Assembly: GCA_023429135.1 (NCBI GenBank)
Contig: JAEYWD010000008.1
Coordinates: forward strand, 1 to 64,000
Length of the DNA: 64,000 nt
Direction of reading: 5' to 3'
Source: Bacteroidota bacterium
GTDB taxonomy: Bacteria > Bacteroidota > Bacteroidia > Bacteroidales > JAAUTT01
The notes beneath the pieces were generated by a model, which had not been told where the DNA came from, searched no databases, and saw nothing but the letters and a program-made list of their open reading frames with translations. Positions 1 through 8,276 of this stretch are shown here, in pieces. Position 1 is the stretch's first letter. Each line of letters begins with the position of its first letter. A program made the translations under genes and the position numbers.

Positions 1-270
1 CCAAATGCGGCTAAATATGCAGTGGCCGACTCCGTTTTAGGCGAATACAAAATTATCGACAACCCTTGTATTGGAAAAGATGCCGATAAAACCTTCTATG
101 CCCAGAGTACTTTTATTCTTCCGGTTAGCGGTAAGGAAAATACTTACATTGCCATGTTTGATAAATGGAACAAAACTGATCTGGAAGACTCGCGTTACAT
201 CTGGCTTCCTCTGAAATTCAAAAAAGACCGTATGGTAATTGAATGGAAAGATAAATGGAAACCGGAATAA
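1..270 (+). CDS. 3' fragment of a GH43-type glycoside hydrolase
   Basis: The reading frame is open from the first base of the window and ends at the TAA at 268-270, so this is the last 89 residues of a gene that starts outside. The protein end closely matches the C-terminus of the complete GH43-type protein at 62798-63910: both carry NPCIGKD(A)xKTF, a QSTxIL strand, RYIWLPLxFK and an IEWKDxW terminus. It is therefore the last blade of a five-bladed beta-propeller hydrolase of clan GH-F type. The catalytic residues lie upstream and cannot be checked. A GTG at 22 is an internal codon, not a start. The homology to the complete gene is visible; the substrate is not. Confidence 0.8.
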   Translation, partial: PNAAKYAVADSVLGEYKIIDNPCIGKDADKTFYAQSTFILPVSGKENTYIAMFDKWNKTDLEDSRYIWLPLKFKKDRMVIEWKDKWKPE

Positions 271-284
271 AAATGAATAGGTTT

Positions 285-369
285 GTCCACAGTCCTCAGA
301 CGACCGCCAACAGCCGTTATTAATTGTATAAAAGTAGCTTGTTATAGCTGCATTTACAGTGGACGTCTG
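285..369. repeat. Dispersed GTCCACAG-type intergenic repeat, copy 1
   Basis: The gap between the convergent GH43 fragment and rnr holds a left part starting GTCCACAGTCCTCAGACGAC at 285 and a right part CAGTGGACGTCTG near 357-369, which form an imperfect inverted repeat. The reverse complement of 41353-41380 carries the same blocks (GTCCACAGTCC, TCAGACGAC, then ACAGCC). Related copies lie at 39396 and 40111. It may also serve as a terminator between the converging genes. Confidence 0.55.
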
Positions 370-384
370 TTTCCATAAAAGTTC

Positions 385-2547
385 TTATTCCACCAACCGG
401 AAATCCAACTGCTTTTTTGAAAGGTTGGTTCGGTAGACCTCAACCTTTATAGAATCTCCAAGCTGGAACCGCTTATTGGAGCGCCGTCCAATAATACAGT
501 AGTTCTCTTCGTCGAGTTCGTAAAAGTCGTCGGTAAGATCGCGTACAGAGACAAGACCTTCGCACTTATTTTCGATAAGTTCCACAAATATTCCCCATTC
601 GGTTACACCCGAAATTACGCCCTCGTAAATCTCCCCGATCTTATCGGCCATAAATTCCACCTGCTTGTATTTGATGGAGGCACGTTCAGCATCGATGGCT
701 CGTTTTTCCATTTCAGATGAATGCTTGCAAAGCAGCTCGTAAAACTCCTGATCGGGAGGTTTACCCCCTTGCAGGTAATAGGTTAAAAGCCGATGAACCA
801 TCATATCGGGGTACCTGCGGATGGGCGAGGTAAAATGGGTGTAATGCGGAAAAGCTAAACCGTAATGTCCGATATTATTGGTTGAATACCGGGCTTTAGC
901 CATAGCTCTAAGTGCAAGCGTTTCGATAAGGTTTTGTTCTTTTTTGCCTTTCACGTCTTCGAGCAAAGTGTTGAGAGATTCGGAAATTTTCTTGTTTGAG
1001 TTGGTACGGATGTTATATCCGAATTTATGGGCAAATGATGCGAAGGCATCCAGCTTTTCCATGTTGGGAACATCGTGGATACGATAAACAAAGGTTTTCC
1101 CTTTACCTACCTTTTCAGGACGAGGTTCTTTGCCAAACTCAGAGCAGAATTCGGCGACTTTTTTATTGGCAAGCAACATGAATTCCTCGATGAGCTGGTT
1201 CGACTCGCCAAGTTCCTTAAAGTAAACCCGCAGCGGCTTACCGGTGGGGTCGATATCAAAACGTACCTCGTCGCGTTCAAATGCAATGGCTCCGCTTTTA
1301 AAGCGCTGTTCTCTCAGCTTCTGGGCCAGGTTATGAAGTTTCAGAATTTCATCTTTCATGTCGCCTTCACCAGAGTCGATCACTTCCTGCGCTTCTTCAT
1401 AAGCAAACCGTCGGCGTGAATAAATAATGGTACGTCCAAACCATTCACCTAAAACCCTGGCATTATCGTCCATCTCGAAAACGGCCGAATAACAAAGCTT
1501 TTCCTCAAAAGGCCGAAGAGAGCAAACGTTGTTCGAGAGTTTTTCGGGAAGCATGGGAACAACACGGTCCACCAGATACACCGAAGTGGCACGAACGCGT
1601 GCTTCTTCCTCAAGAATGGATTTTAAATCTACATAGTAAGTAACATCGGCAATATGCACACCAACTTCCCAGTTACCGCTCGGGAGTTTGCGCAGTGACA
1701 GCGCATCGTCGAAGTCCTTGGCATCTTTGGGGTCAATTGTGAATGTTGGGATATCGCGGAAATCGCGGCGCTTCTTATATTCTTCTGCCGGAATTTCAAT
1801 TGGCAGACGAGCTGCAGCAGCTTCAACGTCTTCAGGAAATTTGTAAGGAAGTTCAAATTCAGCCAGAATAGAATGCATTTCGGTTTCGTTGGAACCCGGG
1901 AAACCAATCACTTCAATAACTTCACCGATAGGATTTTTCCCTCCTGCAGGCCATTCGGTAATTTTGGCTATTGCTTTCTGACCGTTTTTAGCGCCATTAA
2001 GGCTGCGAAGCGGTATAAACAGGTCGTATGGCATTTGTTTGCCATCGGCAACAAGGAAAGCAAAGTTTTTGGAAATTTCGATGGTTCCGACAAAAGTTTT
2101 CCGGGCACGTTCAATAATTTCAACTACTTCACCTTCAGGGCGTGACTGCTTTTTACGGGCAAAAATATGAACCTTCACCTGATCGCCATGTAGCGCATGA
2201 TTCAGGTTTTTCATCGAAACAAATATATCGTCGGGAAACTCTTCAGTTTTCACAAAGCCATAGCCACTCTGGGTTAAATCAATAATTCCGGTTACGCTCG
2301 CGGTTTTGGCTGCTAATACGTATTTACCGCGTCGCACTTCGTCAAGCTCTCCTTTTCCAACCAGGTCCTGCAATAATTCAGATACGAGATGACGGGTGCT
2401 TTGATCTTCTATCAGGAGCTGACGACAAACTTGCCGGTAATTAAATGATATTCCCGAATTATTCTGGAACACACTCATTATATTTTTGATCAGAGATTTG
2501 CGGTCCACCTCAGGACTTCCGGCTTTACTTTTCTTCTTTTTCGACAT
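385..2547 (-). CDS. rnr: Ribonuclease R (RNB-family 3'-5' exoribonuclease)
   Basis: This is a 720-aa processive 3'-5' exoribonuclease that degrades structured RNA in the cytoplasm. Domain order fits RNase R: an N-terminal helix-turn-helix-like region (about 15-80), two cold-shock domains (about 82-215), the RNB catalytic domain with IDPKDAKDFDD at 271-281, whose aspartates bind the metal ions, and a C-terminal S1 domain (about 637-718) starting at YEGVISGVTEWGIF. The highly basic tail of E. coli RNase R is absent, and the protein ends just after S1. The ATG at 2547 (MSKKKKSK) is preferred over a TTG three codons upstream. The gene is monocistronic and converges on the GH43 fragment. Length and motifs are typical, so the call is firm. 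Confidence 0.95.
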   Translation of the reverse strand: MSKKKKSKAGSPEVDRKSLIKNIMSVFQNNSGISFNYRQVCRQLLIEDQSTRHLVSELLQDLVGKGELDEVRRGKYVLAAKTASVTGIIDLTQSGYGFVKTEEFPDDIFVSMKNLNHALHGDQVKVHIFARKKQSRPEGEVVEIIERARKTFVGTIEISKNFAFLVADGKQMPYDLFIPLRSLNGAKNGQKAIAKITEWPAGGKNPIGEVIEVIGFPGSNETEMHSILAEFELPYKFPEDVEAAAARLPIEIPAEEYKKRRDFRDIPTFTIDPKDAKDFDDALSLRKLPSGNWEVGVHIADVTYYVDLKSILEEEARVRATSVYLVDRVVPMLPEKLSNNVCSLRPFEEKLCYSAVFEMDDNARVLGEWFGRTIIYSRRRFAYEEAQEVIDSGEGDMKDEILKLHNLAQKLREQRFKSGAIAFERDEVRFDIDPTGKPLRVYFKELGESNQLIEEFMLLANKKVAEFCSEFGKEPRPEKVGKGKTFVYRIHDVPNMEKLDAFASFAHKFGYNIRTNSNKKISESLNTLLEDVKGKKEQNLIETLALRAMAKARYSTNNIGHYGLAFPHYTHFTSPIRRYPDMMVHRLLTYYLQGGKPPDQEFYELLCKHSSEMEKRAIDAERASIKYKQVEFMADKIGEIYEGVISGVTEWGIFVELIENKCEGLVSVRDLTDDFYELDEENYCIIGRRSNKRFQLGDSIKVEVYRTNLSKKQLDFRLVE

Positions 2548-2799
2548 TAGATACAATATGTAATTCAGTAAATAAAAACAGCAGACACTTCGCAGGGTTT
2601 ACCAAATTCTTCCGGTTTTTATTCTTTATTTAAAATAATCCATAAATGTAGGAATAATTTAGAATGGAAAAAAATAAGATTTCATATTCAAATCTTTAGC
2701 AAGGTTTGTCGTGATGCACCATATAATATTCCGTATCAATAATTAAAATAATAGGTTGAACAAAATTTATTCTCACAGGTCTTCTTGTAAAACATTTTT

Positions 2800-3447
2800 A
2801 TGCATACAATAGCACTATTTGGAGCCACAGGAAAAACCGGAAGTATTCTGGTTAAAAAGCTTACAGCTAAAGGATATCATTTAAGTGCTCTTGTACGCAA
2901 TCCGTCAAAATTAAGCTATTCGAATGCTCTGCTTACCGCTGTTCAGGGCGATGTTCTTAACGAACAATCAGTTTATAAAGTCCTCGAAAAAAGCGATGTT
3001 GTAATTAATGTAATTGGCCATGTAAAAGGTTGTCCTCCCGATTTGCAAACTGTTGCAAGCCGCAACATTCTGGCAGGAATGAATAAATTTGGAATAACCC
3101 GTCTGATAGATTTAACTGGTGGAGCCGTTCAAGTGGAAGGCGACAACCCCAAATGGCCCGACAAATTAATCGCCTTCATTATGAAAAACCTTGCCGGTAG
3201 AGCAGTGCGGGCAAGATTTACCGATGGGGTGAACCATGTTAAACTGATCAGCAAAAGCAATTTGGAATGGACAATTGTACGTGCACCTGTTTTATTACCA
3301 GGAAAGGCTAAAGGAAGGACCAGCATAGGCATGGTGGGACATATTCCCGGCTACTCATTAACATTTGAGGATTTGACTGATAAAATTATCAATATACTTG
3401 AAGACAAAAGTTTTGTAAGGCAGTATCCTTATATAACTAATGGATAA
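2800..3447 (+). CDS. NAD(P)-binding NmrA/SDR-like epimerase-type protein
   Basis: A 215-aa single-domain Rossmann protein. The N-terminus reads MHTIALFGATGKTGS, with the glycine-rich GxxGxxG dinucleotide-binding turn at residues 8-14. DVVINVIGH near residue 70 matches the second nucleotide-contacting strand of the NmrA / atypical SDR group. The internal segment LEWTIVRAPVLLPG is typical of NAD(P)H-binding proteins of PF13460 type, which lack a strict YxxxK pair. It stands alone between rnr (divergent) and the ABC genes. Such proteins are predicted reductases, epimerases or redox sensors; no substrate can be inferred here. Confidence 0.8.
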   Translation: MHTIALFGATGKTGSILVKKLTAKGYHLSALVRNPSKLSYSNALLTAVQGDVLNEQSVYKVLEKSDVVINVIGHVKGCPPDLQTVASRNILAGMNKFGITRLIDLTGGAVQVEGDNPKWPDKLIAFIMKNLAGRAVRARFTDGVNHVKLISKSNLEWTIVRAPVLLPGKAKGRTSIGMVGHIPGYSLTFEDLTDKIINILEDKSFVRQYPYITNG

Positions 3448-3470
3448 GATCTGATTTACCTCCTGTAAAA

Positions 3471-3601
3471 GTCGTGAGCATCATTTTTAAAGTAATGAGC
3501 ATCGTTTTGGCAACTCTTGCTCACGACTTCAGCAACTCATGAGCAACACTTTATCAGATGATGAGCATCGTTTTAAAAGTGTTGGGCATAAGTTTGAGTG
3601 C
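3471..3601. repeat. Degenerate 22-bp tandem repeat, about six units
   Basis: Units begin near 3471, 3492, 3514, 3536, 3558 and 3580. The core is ATGAGCATCGTTTT, clearest at 3495-3508 and 3561-3574. Unit 3 carries the core in inverted form, so AAGTCGTGAGCA (3469-3480) and TGCTCACGACTT (3518-3529) form a perfect 12-bp inverted repeat. A 22-bp period cannot keep a reading frame, so the array is non-coding. The remaining 271 bp up to the ABC gene at 3873 hold nothing I can recognise. Confidence 0.6.
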
Positions 3602-3872
3602 CGGAAAATAAATTTTGCACAATCCCTTGGATTATTCTCGAAATCTTTCAAACTTGCCTTAAAATTTTAAACAAAATCTGTAATCTTTCATTCGTTCCAC
3701 TCGTCTATTAAGACAATAATAGTCAATTTGGAATATGGAATTTCAGGTTTTGCATTTACAAGGACCTTGCTGCCAAATTAATAGTTCTAATTTATATGGA
3801 TTTAACTCCTTAACCAGTTATGCCTGTTAGCCAACCTTATGAAATCAGCCTATCCCTCTTTTCTTCAAACTC

Positions 3873-4757
3873 ATGAAAATTGAAATCCGAAATCTGAGTA
3901 AAATTTATCCTGGAGGTAAACACGCCCTCAGCAATATAAATCTCGATATTGAAAACGGGATGTTTGGTTTGCTTGGCCCTAATGGTGCCGGAAAATCGAG
4001 CTTAATGCGCATATTGGTTACACTGGCCACTCCAACAGAAGGCTCAGTTACTATTGACGGACTGGACCTGATAAAAGACCGAGGCGAAATTAGAAAAATG
4101 CTCGGATACTTACCCCAGGATTTCAGATTCTTCAGCAAACTGAAAACATGGGAATTCCTTGATTATGCAGCCGGTCTGGCCGGAATTAAAGATAAGAAGA
4201 ACCGCAGACATAAAGTTGATGAGTGGTTGGAGAAAGTCGGTCTGTTTGAAGCTCGCGACCGCCAGGCTAATAAACTCTCTGGAGGGATGAAAAGAAGACT
4301 AGGAATTGCCCAGGCTTTAATTGGTGATCCCAAAATTATTGTTGTCGACGAACCTACAACCGGTCTTGATCCCGAAGAAAGAATACGTTTCCGCAACATT
4401 CTTTCGGAACTGAGTCAGAAAGAAGTGATTATTATTCTTTCGACCCACATTGTTGGCGATATTTCGAGTGTTTGCCGCGATCTTGCTCTGTTAAGCAGTG
4501 GCAGCCTTAAATATAATGGCTCTCCTGAAGCATTGGTTGAAAAAGCCAAAGGACATGTGTGGCAGGTTCAGACATCGGGTATGGAATACGAGATGCTGAA
4601 GGAAAAATATGCTGTAACTTCTACAATTCCATCAGCCGAAGGTTGGGAAATACAATTGGTGGGCGATAAACTTGATTTACCAACGGCGACAGAAATTGAT
4701 CCAAACCTGGAACATGCCTATGTATATTTTATGGAAGTGTTTAACGAAATGCCTTAA
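3873..4757 (+). CDS. ABC transporter ATP-binding protein
   Basis: A 294-aa nucleotide-binding subunit that powers the ABC-2 permease encoded 10 bp downstream. Visible motifs are Walker A GPNGAGKS at 35-42, Q-loop GYLPQDF near 80, signature LSGGMKRR near 137, Walker B IIVVDEPTTGLDP, and the H-loop histidine in LSTHI. The last 80 residues form a short regulatory-type tail without a known domain. It is unusually close to the ABC domain fused to the RND protein at 14690-19399: both share ENGMFGLLGPNGAGKS, WEFL(D/N)Y and ERIRFRN, which suggests a common origin. The start ATG has no competitor nearby. Confidence 0.93.
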   Translation: MKIEIRNLSKIYPGGKHALSNINLDIENGMFGLLGPNGAGKSSLMRILVTLATPTEGSVTIDGLDLIKDRGEIRKMLGYLPQDFRFFSKLKTWEFLDYAAGLAGIKDKKNRRHKVDEWLEKVGLFEARDRQANKLSGGMKRRLGIAQALIGDPKIIVVDEPTTGLDPEERIRFRNILSELSQKEVIIILSTHIVGDISSVCRDLALLSSGSLKYNGSPEALVEKAKGHVWQVQTSGMEYEMLKEKYAVTSTIPSAEGWEIQLVGDKLDLPTATEIDPNLEHAYVYFMEVFNEMP

Positions 4758-4767
4758 CTAATCCGAT

Positions 4768-7700
4768 ATGTCTTTTCATCTGGTAAATACAATCGCCCGT
4801 TACGAAATGCGCACCCTCCTGAGGAGCTGGTTCTTCCGCATATTTACAGGACTTGCCATCATCGGTCTGGGGATCTTCAACGTGGCTATGAACGTTGAAG
4901 CCAGCGGAGCACCCTGGATTTACAAGGCCATGGCAGCTTCAATCCCCTATGCAAACCTTATAATCCTAAACCTGGGACAGGCAATTGTAGCTGTTTTTCT
5001 GGCCTCCGAATTTCTGAAACAGGATAAAAAGAACGATTCGGTGGAAGTAATTTATGCCCGTTCCATGTCAAACGGTCAGTACATACTTGGAAAAACGCTG
5101 GGCATTCTATCCGTTTTTTTGGTTCTGAACATCATTGTTCTAACAATGGGAATCGGGTTTTCGTTCCTCAACAACAGTGGTTCGCGCGATATCCTCTCCT
5201 ATTTTATGTATCCGCTGCTTATCAGCCTTCCTACCTTGGTTTTTATTCTTGGACTCTCGTTTTTTATGATGGTACTGATCAAGAATCAGGCAGTTACCTT
5301 TATCCTATTGCTTGGATATATTGCTCTTACGATTTTCTACCTCAACCAGAAGCTGTTCTACCTTTTCGATTACATTGCCTACAATATCCCGATGATGTAT
5401 TCGCATATCAGCGGGTTTGCCAATTTAGAAGAAATAATTTATCACCGGCTTATCTATTTGCTTATAGGCGCTGGCCTCATTTTCCTTACGGTTTACAGGT
5501 TACAACGTTTACCGCAGCCACCTGACCGAGCCTTTATCCCGCTGATAGCAGGCATATTATTGATCCTTTCAGGCGGATTTTTTGTAAATAAATACCTCGA
5601 TTCAAAATACTCCTCGCAAGATTTTAAAATGCAGGCGCTTGCGCTGAATAATACTTATTGCAATTTTCCGCAAGCTTCAGTTAAATCGTGCAGCATTAAT
5701 CTGGAACACGGAAACGACAGGATTTCAGCAGAAGCAAAGCTGGTTATAATCAATGAAGATTCTATCAATATCGATACCCTTATCCTTTCCTTAAACCCGT
5801 CGCTAGAGGTTAACCAATTGATGCTAAATCAGAAACAGCTTCCGTTCGAACGTAAATTACACCTGGTTCTGGTTAAAATGCCCACTCTTCTTAAACCAGG
5901 TGAAGAACTTACGCTCAACCTGAAATATGCAGGTAAAATAGACGAAAGAATTTGCTTTCTCGACAAAACCGGCGAAAACGAAAAAGACATTAATGGTATA
6001 GAAGTGTTTACAATCCGGAAACGTTATGCTTTTCTGCAGAACAATTATGTTTGTCTTACCTCGGAAGCCATGTGGTACCCTTCAACATGGACAGGGTATG
6101 CAACAAACCGGCCTTTTTATCACACTCAGGATTTAATTGATTTCAAACTGCAGGTAAAAACCGACCCGGCATTTACGGCCATTTCGCAGGGTAAAAGTTT
6201 GATGAAGGAAAAAGGTAATTTTATTTTCAGGCCGGAATACCCCATGCCAAAACTAAGCCTTATTATTGGAAATTATCAGAAACACAGTGTTAAAGTCGAC
6301 TCAGTTGAATACCAGATTTACTCTATAAAAGGCCACGATTATTTTGCCGAAACCTTTAAAAACCTGAAGGATACAGTTCCAGAATTAATCCGCGACCTTA
6401 AAAAAGGATTCGAAGCTGAACTTGATTTTAAGTATCCTTACAAGCGGTTCTCGTTAACCGAAGTACCCATACACTTTTGCCTCGACAAGCACGAATATTC
6501 GTACACAAGCGACGCCGTTCAACCCGAAATGATTCTGAGTCCTGAGAAAGGAGTGGCCTTTACCTCGTCCGACTTCAGGAACCGGCGTTACCGTATAGAA
6601 CGCGAAATGAAACGCAACAACGAAGAGGCCCTACCCGAGGAAATTCAGGCAAGGATGTTCAAAGAATTTGTAAAGAATAATTTTCTTTCCACCGACGATC
6701 ATTATACTCCTTTCCGACATACCGACTGGAAAACATATACTGTTTTCCCTCTATATTACTCGTTTGTTACGGTTCTTGAATCGAAAAAATGGCCTGTTTT
6801 ACCCCTCACTCTGGAAGCCTATTATAACGAACGAAGAATAAACCGCCCAAGCGAATCTGGCTGGTGGCAGGATTTAAGCAGGGATGAAAAAATGAACCTG
6901 GAACTCAGGGGAAAATCGCTTTCCACACTATTAAAAGAAGGTTTGCCTCCTCAACAGGATGAAAACGAAGATGACCGCGAAAAATTTGGGATCAGAGATA
7001 TTGTACTGGCAAAAGGCAACAACCTCTTAAATGTATTGCGCGCTCAGTTTGGGCAAAAAGAGGTTGATACCCTGTTTACCGGATTTGCACTCAACAACCA
7101 TTTTAAGAAACTGCCATTTGAAGAGCTGAGTTATCTTTTCAAAAAGAAACTGAATGCAAATCTTGATAGTATTGTGGATAACTGGTACAGGCAAAACAGT
7201 CTGCCAGCCTATGCTATTCGCGATCTCAGCACTTATAAGGTAATTCAGGGTGAAGAAACCAGATATCAGTTGAAATTCACCGTTACCAACGTAAAAAATA
7301 CCGACGGGGTAATAACAGTTAATATTGAAGAAAATAATCCAAACCGGAAAGCTGAGAACTGGTGGGACGATAACTTCAAGGCGGATGTTTCGCGCAAGAT
7401 TTTTGTCCCGGCACAATCGTCTCTCGAAGTTGGCTTTGTTTTTACAACCGAGCCCCGGCGAATGGCTATTGCTACTCATATTTCGGAGAACCTGCCAAAT
7501 AACGTGTCCTTCAATCTTGCAGGTTTTAACGAAACCCGGAATGTCGCCATTCTGGACAATGTCAAACCTATTGCTTTTATCAGTTCCAGTAACAACGCCG
7601 ATGAAATTATAGTCGACAACGAAGACAAAGGTTTCTCCTTTCAACAGGTAACCAATCAGGCATTTCTGAAATCGCTGGTAAGCAAAAACCAAAAGCCCCG

Positions 7701-8115
7701 TTATAAATATTCAAGGTTACGGGCGTGGAACCCTGAACGAGAATGGAAAGTTTCCCTCCTGTCGGATTTTTATGGCGAAAGTATTCGTTCATCTTATTAC
7801 ACGAGAGGAGGATCGGGAGAACGAAAAGCTTTCTGGAAAACAGCCATTCCTGAACCGGCAAACTACGATGTTTACTTTTATATCAATAAGTTTACCATGG
7901 GCTGGCGTCGCAATAATCAGGCAGCCGATTATAACATTACGGTTTACCACGATGGAGGAATCGAAAAAATAAATCAGAGCAGCGAAGGATTGGATCTGGG
8001 CTGGTATTATCTCGGAACCTTCCAGTTCAGCGACAGCGCGAAGGTTGAATTATCGAACAAAAGCAGTGGCGACTTAATATTTGCCGATGCTGTAAAATGG
8101 GTAAAGGTGAAATAA
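4768..8115 (+). CDS. ABC-2 permease fused to inactive M1-peptidase-like and golvesin-type domains
   Basis: An 1115-aa protein. The first ~275 residues hold about seven membrane segments typical of an ABC-2 exporter permease, which should pair with the ATPase at 3873-4757. A large extracytoplasmic part follows. Residues ~290-800 resemble the beta-rich N domain and alpha-helical catalytic domain of M1 aminopeptidases, but no HExxH zinc motif is present and the region around HEYSYTSDAVQPEM lacks a proper GxMEN loop, so peptidase activity is unlikely. From about residue 950 to the end, the pattern IVDNEDKGFSF, AxW, YDVYFY, YNITVYHDGG, GWYYLGTFQF and FADAVKWVKV matches the golvesin/xanthan-lyase-type carbohydrate-binding fold. 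ABC-2 plus M1 fusions are known in Bacteroidota; adding a golvesin domain is uncommon as far as I know. Cargo is unknown. Confidence 0.8.
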   Translation: MSFHLVNTIARYEMRTLLRSWFFRIFTGLAIIGLGIFNVAMNVEASGAPWIYKAMAASIPYANLIILNLGQAIVAVFLASEFLKQDKKNDSVEVIYARSMSNGQYILGKTLGILSVFLVLNIIVLTMGIGFSFLNNSGSRDILSYFMYPLLISLPTLVFILGLSFFMMVLIKNQAVTFILLLGYIALTIFYLNQKLFYLFDYIAYNIPMMYSHISGFANLEEIIYHRLIYLLIGAGLIFLTVYRLQRLPQPPDRAFIPLIAGILLILSGGFFVNKYLDSKYSSQDFKMQALALNNTYCNFPQASVKSCSINLEHGNDRISAEAKLVIINEDSINIDTLILSLNPSLEVNQLMLNQKQLPFERKLHLVLVKMPTLLKPGEELTLNLKYAGKIDERICFLDKTGENEKDINGIEVFTIRKRYAFLQNNYVCLTSEAMWYPSTWTGYATNRPFYHTQDLIDFKLQVKTDPAFTAISQGKSLMKEKGNFIFRPEYPMPKLSLIIGNYQKHSVKVDSVEYQIYSIKGHDYFAETFKNLKDTVPELIRDLKKGFEAELDFKYPYKRFSLTEVPIHFCLDKHEYSYTSDAVQPEMILSPEKGVAFTSSDFRNRRYRIEREMKRNNEEALPEEIQARMFKEFVKNNFLSTDDHYTPFRHTDWKTYTVFPLYYSFVTVLESKKWPVLPLTLEAYYNERRINRPSESGWWQDLSRDEKMNLELRGKSLSTLLKEGLPPQQDENEDDREKFGIRDIVLAKGNNLLNVLRAQFGQKEVDTLFTGFALNNHFKKLPFEELSYLFKKKLNANLDSIVDNWYRQNSLPAYAIRDLSTYKVIQGEETRYQLKFTVTNVKNTDGVITVNIEENNPNRKAENWWDDNFKADVSRKIFVPAQSSLEVGFVFTTEPRRMAIATHISENLPNNVSFNLAGFNETRNVAILDNVKPIAFISSSNNADEIIVDNEDKGFSFQQVTNQAFLKSLVSKNQKPRYKYSRLRAWNPEREWKVSLLSDFYGESIRSSYYTRGGSGERKAFWKTAIPEPANYDVYFYINKFTMGWRRNNQAADYNITVYHDGGIEKINQSSEGLDLGWYYLGTFQFSDSAKVELSNKSSGDLIFADAVKWVKVK

Positions 8116-8120
8116 AGAAG

Positions 8121-8262
8121 CCTCTCTCCTTCCGATAGCTATCTGGAGGAGAGGGAGAAAGAAGAAAAAAATGGATTTTAGCTATGATTTATCAAAATAA
8201 ATAATTGAAAAGTGCCTGAATTTCTTTCCCCTCTCCAAATGGAGAGGGGCAGGGGTGAGGCT
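8121..8262. repeat. GC-rich CTCTCC/GGAGAGG hairpins (dispersed repeat, copy 1)
   Basis: Two hairpins fill the gap before the TolC gene. The first spans 8121-8154 (CCTCTCTCC against GGAGGAGAGG). The second is a perfect 9-bp stem, CCCCTCTCC 8228-8236 and GGAGAGGGG 8241-8249, followed by CAGGGGTGAGGC. The inverse of this second block recurs at 48671-48709. They could act as terminators or mRNA-stabilising structures between the ABC pair and the efflux operon. Confidence 0.55.
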
Positions 8263-8276
8263 AAACTTTTATTCAA

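Noticed and set aside
6480..6560. Possible active M1 aminopeptidase zinc site (HEYSY)
   Set aside because: The motif lacks the second histidine of HExxH, and no downstream glutamate in the proper setting was found, so an active site was not claimed.
7027..7692. Long minus-strand open frame of 221 codons
   Set aside because: It lies wholly inside the well-supported ABC permease gene on the other strand and its translation shows no family pattern.
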